DNA from: Chara braunii
Taxonomy: Eukaryota > Streptophyta > Charophyceae > Charales > Characeae
Direction: 5' to 3'
DNA: 50,024 nt
NCBI GenBank assembly: GCA_003427395.1
Contig: BFEA01000795.1
Location: forward strand, 263,123 to 313,146
The position numbers and the translations under genes are program-made. The notes beneath the pieces were generated by a model, which worked only from the letters and a program-made list of their open reading frames with translations, was not told the DNA's origin and made no database searches. This document shows, piece by piece, positions 19,055-28,200 of this stretch. How positions within the stretch are numbered: the stretch's first letter is position 1; every line of letters begins with the position of its first letter.

Positions 19055-19995
19055 GGCCGGTGATGGAGGTGGAGGAAGAGGAAGGTAAGTGATGACTGGC
19101 TATGATGGATGGGTGATAAAGGTTGGAGGTAGTAGGTTGTTGGCTATGGAGGATGGGTGATGTAGGTAAAGGAAGAAGAAGGTGGGAGGTGGCTGGCTAT
19201 GGCGGATAGGTGATGGAGGTGGAGGAAGAAGGAGGTGGAAGGTGGTTGGCTATGGCGGATAGATGATGGTGTTGGAGGAAAAAGGAGATGGAAGGTGGTT
19301 GGCTATGATGGATAGGTGATGGAGGTGAAGGATGAAGAAGGTGTAAGGTGGTTGGCTATGGTAGATAGGTGATGGAGGTGGAGGAAGTAGAAGGTAGAAG
19401 GTGGTTGGCTACGGTGGACGAGTGATGGAGGTGGAGAAAGAAAAATGTGGAAGGTGGTTGACTATGATGGATGGGTGATGGAGGTGGAGGAAGAAGAAGG
19501 TCTAAGGTGGTTGGCTATCTTGGATGGGAAATGGAGGTGGAGGAAGAAGAAGGTGGAAGGTGGTTGGCTAAGGTGGATGGGTGATGGAGGTGGAGGAAGA
19601 AGATGGTGGGCGGTGGTTGGTTATGGTGGATGAGTGATGAAGGTGGAGGAAGAAGAAAGGGGAAGGTGGTTGACTATGGTGGATGGGTGATGGAGGTGGA
19701 GGAAGAAGAAGGTGGGAGTTGGTTGGCTACGGTGGATGGGTGGCGTAGATGGAGGGAGAAGAAGGTGGATGGTGGTTGGCTGTGGTGGATGGGTGATGAA
19801 GGTGGAGGAAGAAGAAGGTGGGCAGTGGTTGGCTATGGCGGATAGGTGATGGAGGTGGAGGAAAAAGGAGGTGAAAGGTGGTTGGCTATGGTGGATGGGT
19901 GATGGAGGTGGAGAAAGAAGAAGGTGGGAGGTGGTTGGTTGTGGTGGATGGTTGACGGAGGTGGAGGAAGAAGAAGGGGGAAGGCGGTTGGGCTC
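19055..19995. repeat. Minisatellite, 53-bp unit, about 17 copies
   Basis: The unit reads approximately GATGGGTGATGGAGGTGGAG, then GAAGAAGAAGGTGGAAGGTGG, then TTGGCTATGGTG, with a spacing of 53 bp between successive GATGGG starts (for example 19470 and 19523). Because 53 is not a multiple of three, the frame changes each unit, so the W/G/E-rich frames across it are not proteins. Confidence 0.93.
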
Positions 19996-20039
19996 AGTCG
20001 TCCTCCTACTTCTCAGTACCGGTTTTGTCATTTTTGTGA

Positions 20040-20165
20040 CATTCAAAAACTCAAATTGTCAAAAAACTCAAATTTCGAAAAACTCAGACTTCGCGAAAAA
20101 AACTCAGATTTGCAAAAACTCGAATTTGCAAAAAACTCAGATTTTATCGAAAACTCGGATCTTGC
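20040..20165. repeat. Short AAAAACTCAGATTT-type tandem repeats
   Basis: About seven diverged copies of a roughly 20-bp word containing AAAAACTC(A/G)(A/G)ATTT run head to tail into the larger duplication that follows. Confidence 0.7.
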
Positions 20166-20880
20166 AGATTTCCGTTTTTGCAGATTTTTCTAGTATGGGA
20201 GAGACGAAAAACTCAGATTTTCATTTTTTGTTTTAAACGTCATCAATAAGGTCTATAACTTTGCAGCCCCTCTGTACAAACCCACTGATAACCCTCATAA
20301 TTTGGGTCTCATTATGTCGCCGTTTGCCCCTACTTGCCCGTTTTGGGCTTCGCCCGTAGTTTTAAGCGAACAATTCGAAGAAGTTCATTTTTCGGTTTTG
20401 CAAGAAATGGACTCAAGTGGACATGAGACTTTGCACGCTATCTACCTATGCCTAGGACATAGGATCTGCCGAGTTTCAGCCCCCACGCCCCTTTGTTCGG
20501 CAGCGGTTACTCAGATTTTGCCGAAAACTCGGATCTTGCTGATTTTCGTGTTTACAGATTTTTCGAGTATGGGAGAGGCGAAAAACTCAGATTTTTGTTT
20601 GTTGCTCTAAACGTCACCAATAAGGTCTGTAATTTTGCAGCCCCTCTGTACACACCCACTGATGACCCTCATAATTTGGGTCTCATTATGTTGCCGTTTG
20701 CCCTTACTTGCCCGTTTTGGGCTTCGTCCGTAGTTTTAAACGAACAATTTGAGGAAGTTCATTTTTCGGTTTTGCAAGAAATGGACTCAAGTGGACATGA
20801 GACTTTGCACACTATCTACCTATGCCTAGGACATAGGGTCTGGCGAGTTTCAGCCCCCATCCCCCTTTGTTCGGCACCGG
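20135..20880. repeat. Tandem duplication, two copies of a ~374-bp unit
   Basis: Unit 1 (from about 20135) and unit 2 (from about 20509) share long near-identical blocks such as CGAAAACTCGGATCTTGC, CAGCCCCTCTGTACA, CCTCATAATTTGGGTCTCAT, GTTTTGGGCTTCG and CTATCTACCTATGCCTAGGA. Open frames of about 100-140 aa cross both but have no known domain. The unit could be a fragment of an unidentified element. Confidence 0.85.
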
Positions 20881-20899
20881 TTGGTTTTTTGCACCCCCG

Positions 20900-21689
20900 G
20901 GTTGCGCCGAACAATTGATAATTTTAGGTCGGTCTTTGACCGAGACTGGACAGTGGTTCCAGCAATAGCAATAGTCAAGTATTCAGTCCCTTAATAACAA
21001 CACAAACATTCAACATCATCTTCATCATCAGCGGCAGCTGCAGCCCTCTACCTACCCATTTCTCCTAGTGGTTCCGTCAACACTTGGACTAGGATTGGCC
21101 CGTTATGCAAGACAACGAAGATCATTCGAATGACAAGGCTCTTTCCGAATTAAAAGAAGCGCAATTTGGGTTAGTCAAAATCAGGTGCACGGGGGGTTGA
21201 AGTGTCACAATTATGGAAATACTCAGTCATATTCATGCCTTATGGCTAAATGAGGCACTTGAGAGTGAAATGGGATACTACCAAGTGAAAGATTAACGAA
21301 ATCATGAAGGGAACTTGGGGAAATATATACATATTACTAGTGCAAGCTACGTTGCGACTTGTATTCACCCTCCTACGAGTATGAGTTGTACTTATTACTC
21401 ATGCGCTACTCGTACACTATGGTCCGTACATTTTTATTAAAGAAAAATTATAGTTTTTATTTTTTATCTTAAATTATAATAAGAATATGAAGATGATCCT
21501 CGACCAAATTTTGCTTGTATTGTGCTGATGCAGCACATAACTTTGTTTCGGATTTTTTTTTAATGACTTTTTTTTTAACGGGGGTGTACAAGACATACAA
21601 GTTCCCGTATATATATTACCTGTACGTTTCGTACGAAAAGACCCCGTACGTGTACGCTCGGTAATGTAGAGTGGAAATACTGAAGACTG
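20900..21689. other. No recognised feature
   Basis: This AT-rich sequence between the duplication and the satellite array has no gene, RNA or element motif that I can support. Confidence 0.4.
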
Positions 21690-23163
21690 AAGATATTCCA
21701 CCCAAGTAGAATGTTGAACAAACTTGGAGAGAAAAAACGACAAAACACACACTTAAGGCCAGTAAAAGCAAGAACCAAAGTAGTGATTCATATGGGAGTG
21801 AGGAATGGACAAAACAAGAGAGAGTGAAATTCACTCTACTAGAAGAAAAAAATTGTTACCCAAGTGGAAGATGGAACAAAATTTGAAGTAGAAGGTGACG
21901 AAACACATGCCCAACGTTAATCGAAGCAAGAATCAAAGTAACGATTTGCATAGGAGTGGAAAAATTAACAAAACAAAAGAGAATGACGTTCACTACACTA
22001 GAAGAAGCAATAATCAAAATAACGATTTACACCCAAGTGAAAGATTTAAAAAAACTTGAAGGAAAATATGACAAAATACATACTCCAGGCTAGTTGAAGT
22101 AAGAATCAAGGTAGCGATTTGCATGGAAGTGAGGAAATTGACAAAACAAGAGAGAATGGATCTCACTATACTAGAACAAGCAAGAATCAAAAAAACGATT
22201 TACACCCAAGTAGAAGATTGAACGAAACTTAAAGGAAAAAATGACAAAACACATGCATAAGGCTCGTTGAAGCAAGAAACAATGTAGCAATTTACATGGG
22301 AGTGAAAAAACAGAAAAATCAACAGAGAAAGAAACTCACTACGCTAGAAGAAGCAAGAAACAAAGTTGCGATTTACCCCGAAGTGGAAAATTAAACAAAA
22401 CTTGAGAGAAATATGATAAAACACTTGTTCAAGACTAGTTAAAGCAAGAATCAAAGTAGCGATTTATATGAGAGTGGAGAAGTTAACAAAACAAGAGAGA
22501 AGGAAATTCGCTATAGTAAAAGAAACATGAATGAAAGTAGCGGTTTACACCCAAGTGGAAGATTGAACAAAACTTGAGAGAAAATTTGATAAAACGCATG
22601 CAAAATGTTGGTTGAAGCAAAAAACAAAATAATGATTTACATGAGAGTGGAGGAATGACAAAGGAAGAGAGAAGGAAACTCATTACACTAGAAGAAACTA
22701 TAATAAAAACAACGATTTACACCCAAGTGAAAAATTAAATAAAACTTGAGGAAAAAAAAATGACAAAACACATGTCCAAGGCTAGTTGATGCATAAATCA
22801 AAGTAACAATTTACATAATAGTGAGGAAATTAACAAAAGAAAAGAGAATGATGCTCACTACACAAGAAGAAGCACGAATCAAAGCAGCAATTTACACCCA
22901 GATGGAAGATTTAACGAATCTTGAAGGAAAAAATGACAAAACACATGTTCAAGGCTAGTTTATGTAAAAATTAAAATAACGATTTACATGAGAGTGGAGA
23001 AATGAACAAAACAAGAGAGAAGGAAACTCACTCTAATAAAAGAAGCAAGAATTAAAGTAGCGATTTATACCCATTGCAAGTGAAACACTGAACAAAACTT
23101 GAAAGAAAATATAACAAAACACATGTTCAAGGCTAGTTGAAGTACAACTAAAATTAACGATTT
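21690..23163. repeat. 172-bp dimeric satellite array, block 1
   Basis: The landmark TACACCCAAGTGGAAGATT recurs at about 21857, 22030, 22202, 22374, 22547, 22719, 22894 and 23070, a period near 172 bp. Each unit is made of two related halves of about 86 bp. Both contain GAAGCAAGAATCAAAGTAGC followed by GATTTACA, but one continues CCCAAGTGGAAGATTGAACA and the other TGGGAGTGAGGAAATTGACA. The length is near nucleosomal, as in centromeric or heterochromatic satellites. It is interrupted by mitochondrial DNA and continues at 24478. Confidence 0.9.
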
Positions 23164-23230
23164 GGTGCTTCTTGGAAAAGCTAGACACATATCATGTGAC
23201 GAGGAATCAGATTAACGCGTCAGTTATGCT

Positions 23231-23378
23231 ATGTCACTCAAAGATTTAGTAGGTTGTGTAGCTTTTGCAATATTTTTGTTCATTTTTGTTGTTTTATGCA
23301 CCTAACGTGCTGGGACATCCTGACAATTATATACCTGAAAATCCTATGTCAACTCCAGCTCACATAGTGCCAGAATGG
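23231..23378 (+). pseudogene. cob: Mitochondrial cytochrome b fragment
   Basis: [16 protein letters not shown] is followed, after a one-base frameshift near 23300, by [18 protein letters not shown] and TPAHIVPEW, the highly conserved mitochondrial cytochrome b segment before the last transmembrane helices. Cytochrome b is the haem-bearing core subunit of complex III. Only about 49 codons of the usual roughly 390 are present. A stop follows PEW immediately (TGGTAA), where the normal protein continues YFLP. Expression from the nucleus is not expected. Confidence 0.85.
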
Positions 23379-23389
23379 TAAGTGGACCA

Positions 23390-23758
23390 TCCACTCGTTT
23401 ACAAAATATTTTAATTTCACAATTACTAAATCACTGGTTACTCAAAATTATGGCTATTCTATTGAGTTTTCTTGTTTTACAATTGCTATATCATTTTCAA
23501 TATTCAACAGTCAATTGTTTGACGATAGTAGTAGGAAGTCTAGTTTTTACTCTTATATGTGGTATTCATTCTCGTTTGACTCTTGGATTGAGATCTACAA
23601 ACTCTCGAAAAACTAGTTTTTTTTTTTTTACCACATTGCCTACTTTATTACCTCTAATTATTTTGTGTACTTCATATCAAACTGAGGCCGAAGCTATGAC
23701 TTTGTTCATGGGATATATGGAGAGTCTCGAAGGCGCATTCGATAACCTAAGATGAAGC
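23390..23758 (+). pseudogene. ccmB: Mitochondrial ccmB fragment (haem exporter membrane subunit)
   Basis: The frame reads ILISQLLNHWLLKI, LVLQLLYHF, VVGSLVFTLICGIHSRLTLG and TTLPTLLPLIILCTS, matching the conserved middle of plant mitochondrial CcmB. CcmB is the inner-membrane subunit of the CcmAB haem/cytochrome c maturation transporter. N- and C-terminal parts are missing, and a poly(T) run at about 23618 gives SFFFFTTL in place of the usual sequence. After ...TSYQTEAEA the homology ends and the frame stops at 23758. Confidence 0.8.
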
Positions 23759-23961
23759 TTAATCTTAAAACTGAAGATCTTAAACTTATTCAACATGTGA
23801 AAGAAGAGCGGGCTTAGCTTTACAAGGATCTAGAGAAATTTAGAGAAACTACGGATTATAGAGATCCCCAGAAGAGGAAAACAAAACTTCAGGAGTTCCG
23901 TATATTTCTAAAAGATATGACTCCAATAAGGCAGATGGGCGACTTCTTTTCCACATTGATT
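23759..23961 (+). pseudogene. Unidentified coding-like fragment between ccmB and the tRNA-like sequence
   Basis: One frame reads KTEDLKLIQHVKEE, a stop, then LYKDLEKFRETTDYRDPQ and KRKTKLQEFRIFLKDM. It looks protein-like and charged but I do not recognise it. Its central 90 bp are repeated at 24393-24472, next to the right edge of the insertion. Confidence 0.4.
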
Positions 23962-24134
23962 TGATTCATTAGTGATATAGATTTAGATTTTTTGAATTAT
24001 AGGCAACCAACCCTCAGGTCAGGCGACCAATAAGATACTAACCCTACCCCCGCGTCCCGGCGGACGCGTGGATGAGCGCATATATAAATAAAATAAACTT
24101 CTTGTTTTTTTATGACGGCTGAGGTGAATCTTTT

Positions 24135-24176
24135 GGGTGAGTTGCATTTTTAGCTCAGTTGGATAAAACAACAACC
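24135..24176 (+). pseudogene. 5' half of a mitochondrial tRNA-like sequence
   Basis: GGGTGAGTTGCATTTTTAGC is followed by TCAGTTGGATAAAACAACAACC. It contains the D-arm/A-box word TAGCTCAGTTGGAT of a tRNA but no complete anticodon or T arm, as a poly(T) run follows. It lies between ccmB and ccmC, consistent with mitochondrial origin. The identity of the tRNA is uncertain. Confidence 0.5.
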
Positions 24177-24236
24177 TTTTTTTTCCCTATCTCATTCTTG
24201 TATCAATTACTTTACGAAACCTAATAAGTCAAAAAT

Positions 24237-24389
24237 ATGATCACACATATCAACATTGATCTTGAATTACTACGACCTTCTTATTTTATGTCATACTCAA
24301 AAAAATATACATCATTTATAATTTTTATTTGCTTATTCTTTACATTAATGGCTATTTACTTAGCAACTTGCGTAGTATCATCTGATTGA
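24237..24389 (+). pseudogene. ccmC: Mitochondrial ccmC 5' fragment
   Basis: Starting at ATG 24237, MITHINIDLELLRPSYFMSY and then YTSFIIFICLFFTLMAIYLA match the N-terminus and first membrane helix of plant mitochondrial CcmC, a haem-handling protein of cytochrome c maturation. It breaks off after VVSSD where the family continues with QQG. About 50 of roughly 230 codons are present. Confidence 0.75.
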
Positions 24390-24477
24390 CTTTACAAGGA
24401 TCTAAAGAAATTTAAAGAAAATACGGATTACAAAGATCCCAAGAAGAGAAAAGCAAAACTTCAGGAGTTCCGCACTG

Positions 24478-25045
24478 TAAAATTTGACAAAGCAAGAGAG
24501 AATGAAACTTACTATTCTAGATGAAGCGAAAAAAAAAAATAATGATTTACACCCATGTGAAAAATTGAACAAAACTTGAAGGAAAAGATGACAAAACACA
24601 TGTCCAAAGTTAGTAGAAGTAAAAATCAACGTAGCAATTTACATGGGAGTGAGGAAATTGACAAAACAAAAGAGAATAAAACTCGTTATGCTAAAATAAG
24701 CAAAAAACAAAATAATAATTTACTCCCGAGTGGAAGATTGAGCAAAACTTGAAGGAAAAGATATAAAAATACAAGTCTAAGGCTAGTTGAAATAATAATC
24801 AAAGTAGCGATTCACATGAGAGTGTAGAAATGAACAAAACAAGGGAGAATGAAGTTCACTACACTAGAAGAAGCAAAAATCAAAGTAGTGATTTACACCA
24901 AAGTGAAATATTGAACAAAAGTTGAGGGAAATAATGACAAAACATATGCCCAAGGCTAGTTGAAGTAAAAAATAAAGCAACGATTAACATGAAGATAGAG
25001 AAATTGACAAAATAAAACAAAGTTTAGTGAGACAGTCACTACATA
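24478..25045. repeat. 172-bp dimeric satellite array, block 2
   Basis: The same unit as block 1, with landmarks at about 24550, 24722 and 24895 (period 172), continues the array after the mitochondrial insertion. Confidence 0.88.
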
Positions 25046-25059
25046 CTCTTTCCAATTTA

Positions 25060-25290
25060 GGGATGCTAGTTATAGAGAGAAAAACGAATGGAGGAGAGTA
25101 GAGGGAGAAGAAGTGAAGACGAGAAGGAGAGGAAGGAGATGGAGAAAAAAACAAAACAAAAGGAGGAGGAAAAGGATAAGGAAGAGGAGGAAGGAGAGAG
25201 GAAAAAAAAAAAAAAAACCGGCAAGGAAAAAAAAAAAAAAAGGAGTTGAAAAAAAAAAAAAAAAAAAAAAGTGGTGAAGAAAGGGAGCAC
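25060..25290. repeat. Purine-rich low-complexity tract with poly(A) runs
   Basis: GAGGAGGAAAAGGA-type sequence is interrupted by three A homopolymers (about 25202-25217, 25226-25239 and 25250-25270). The Phe- or Lys-rich frames across it are composition artefacts. Confidence 0.9.
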
Positions 25291-25299
25291 CTTCTCCTT

Positions 25300-28200
25300 T
25301 CCCACTCACCTCCTCTTGTGTCTTGGTCTTGTGGTGTCAATTTTGATGAAGCTTGTCCTTCTTTTGCACACTTGTCTTATGGCTTTGGCTTCCTTCTTCT
25401 TCAAGTTTTTTTCATCCTCCTTTCTTCGGTCGCTCTCTGACTATGGCAAACTCTTATCCCTAAGGTTATGGAATCCTCCTCTTTAGGAGGGCGAAGGGGA
25501 CCCTTTCTAGCCTTCCTTTCTTCCTCACAACCTAAGGGAAATAACAGAACATTCCCCTAGGCCAACATTACTTCCTCCAGCCTCTGTAGCTCCTTTCACT
25601 AGTCTAGAGTCTCCCTCAAACTCTCATACTGACAACCGTTCCCATCCTCTCACTTCGGTTGAGCCTAGTGGTCTCTTAAGCTCATTTGACAAGCATTTAC
25701 TTGCTTCATGTCAATGTGTGTGAGGCAGACTGCTCCCCCAACTTAATTAGGTTGGACACAACACTCCGGTCAACTCTTAAGTCTCTCCCAAGTGCCCATG
25801 GTGAGCCAAAGTACGCCTCTTCGGAAGCACCCGAACCTTATTTTGGTCATACATGTAGTCTGAGTGGTTGGTACTAACTCGGACTGCCTTTAGGGTCTCT
25901 CAATGTTTTACGTTCACCTTCAGATGTTGCGCTTTGAGTTCGAATAATCAAGGGACAACCTTTGTTGAAAAGAAAATGCATTTTAAGTCTCTTCTTCGAT
26001 TTTCTCAAGTCCTACTCCAATTTGAGTAGGTCGAGGTACCTCCTTGTACCTCGGTGCATTTTCTGCCTTAGATATGGTTGAGATCCAATGCCATAATTAA
26101 TCCCAACTACCCACAATTGCTCTTTTCTTCAAATTTGAGCCACGTGACTCTCCTTTTTAATTTCTGGTACATCTGGCATCAATTTTTTTCCAAATGCATT
26201 ATTTTGTCATATTCTCTCTTTTGTTTATTTCCATTTTGGGTTGCCAACTCATTTCGAAGTTTGTCGTTTGAGGTGGCATCACAAAAATTGCCATATTGTC
26301 TCTTTCATAGATCTAAATCTAACATTTACTATCCAAAAGAAAACCGGTAAACTTTTTTTATTTTTTATCTCATTTCCTCATTTTTAATTAATATTTTATC
26401 GAGATAATGCCGCAAGGGTTTTATCTCTTCACTTCGGGTTTGCTTCTACTAAATCCGGAGTGGTAAGGTCACAGTAAGGACCTGTTAGTCCCTACTGTGC
26501 CAGTTTCAACTGCTCGGTCATTTTCTCTTCATTTTTTTCTCCCCCTTTGTCTCATTTTCATTTTTTTTCTCCATTTCTATTTTATTTTCTTTTGTTTCTC
26601 ATGTGACAAGTGTCAAACAGCTGTTGACATTTTCCCAGGCGATGGATCCTGATCAGGATCTAGATCTAGATCAACTTGTTATCTATATTTCTTGGATTAC
26701 AATAACGATACCTTCATACTCATGGGGCTCCATTTTGCCTCTGTTAGTTTCAATTTGCGGCACACCTTACTCCGATTCTTTTTTGGAAACCTTTTTACTT
26801 CGTAGAACCTCTCAACGCTATATTTTCTCTTGCTTGTTTGATTTGAGATATTTCGGACTGCAATGTAGGCCTCCTTTCTCTATTTTTTTATCTTTTTCCT
26901 CTAAAACCTTCTCACATGGGCCGTACTAGTGCTTGCACTAGTAGTCTTAAGAGTTTTCACCACTAAATCTTGATTTTGATGATGCATTTCACTTTGATTG
27001 TCAATACCTCATGTCTGCCAACAGTTTCTTCAAGACGACTCAAGTCCCCGTCACTGTTCCCACATTAGTCTCCTCTCCTAGTCTCACCGGTAATCCTGCT
27101 TGTACAGGTCTCAATTTTCGATTATTTTTATTTGGGCCCATGTAGTCCCCGACATCATTTTCATGAAGTTTTTTTATTATTTGAGACCCCGTAGTCCCCG
27201 TTAGTCTCAATTTCCTCCTTCCTATGTGTATCAAGTGTGCCGAATATTTTCAGTGACTAGATCTTTAGTTAACGGTCGTCATTTACCGTCATCATTTTCT
27301 CTCATGCTTGAGACACTTTTTTCTAATGTATAGAGGACATCAAGGCACATTTTTTTTTGCCCTTGACACTACCTTGCAGTCTGTTAATTTTCACAGTGCA
27401 ATCGTAGTCATTTTTCTAGTTTCATTATATCAAAATTTGCCTCAAACTGAAACAAAATATAGAGTGACTCATTTCCAAGTGCATCCAGACTCTAAATGTA
27501 CTTGAAACATGTGTTTGCTTTACTTTTTGTGATCCGTTGCATCACGACCTACTTTCCTCTTGATTTTCTTTTAATTTTCTGGTAGAAAATCAAGAAAAAC
27601 TAAGACATTTTGTAATTCTTTCATTCTATGATGAATTCGGTCACAAATGTAATCAGAACATGTGTTTTTTTTTTCCCCATGTGTATTTTTTTATTTGTTT
27701 GTTAACTCATAACTTTTAGGAACTTTAGTTTTGGGTTCACTGCATATGAGCCCCCCTTTTGCCAACCCGTGTGTCTGATTCACTGCATCTAAACTTGATG
27801 CAAACATGTTCAAGACACCTAGACCTCCTTTGTGAAAAGGCAAGTTAACCATGATATGGCGGCTTGCCCCTTTTCCACTCCCATAAACTCCTACCTCTCT
27901 CATTCTCTCTCTATGTCATTTTCTCCTTACCTTTCATGGTTGTTTTATTTCGGATAACACTAGAACCTTTTCAGGTTCGTTGTATCTGGGCACTCAAAAA
28001 CTAAGTGATCTGTTGCATCCCTTTTGGGTCCCTTTTCAATTTCAGGCCTAGAAACCTCGAAATTCAAACTCCCTCTTTTCTTTTCGAGAACCTTTTATTT
28101 TGGCATTCTAGAGACCACCATTTTTTAGGCTCCTTGTGCTTGGACCCTTGTCTACTTAGTGCCTATTAGTCCGTTTGCACTCTCTTTGATTGGTTTCACT

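Larger units (their letters stand above)
23818..24472. repeat. ~90-bp direct repeat flanking the tRNA/ccmC part of the NUMT
   Basis: TTTACAAGGATCTAGAGAAA at 23818 and TTTACAAGGATCTAAAGAAA at 24393 begin two copies that run about 80-90 bp to CTTCAGGAGTTCCG, about 88% identical by eye. The second copy abuts the right junction with the satellite. Confidence 0.85.
23164..24477 (+). mobile_element. Nuclear mitochondrial DNA insertion (NUMT) inside the satellite
   Basis: Satellite sequence stops after GATTT at 23163 and resumes at about 24478 (TTTGACAAAGCAAGAGAGAATG), only about 15 bp out of register. The 1.3 kb between holds pieces of cob, ccmB and ccmC and a tRNA-like fragment, all on the plus strand. 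These genes occur together only on mitochondrial genomes of plants and a few protists. They carry frameshifts and truncations, so this is a dead nuclear copy. Confidence 0.85.

Noticed and set aside
19445-20046. W/G/E-rich and S/T/P-rich frames across the minisatellite
   Set aside because: The unit is 53 bp, so no frame is kept from copy to copy.
23375-23392. GGTAAGT after cob as an intron donor
   Set aside because: It is in degraded mitochondrial sequence whose introns would be group II, and no acceptor or cob continuation follows.
24984-25340. Poly-Phe and Ser-rich membrane-like frames
   Set aside because: They come from A-homopolymers and purine-rich low-complexity sequence.
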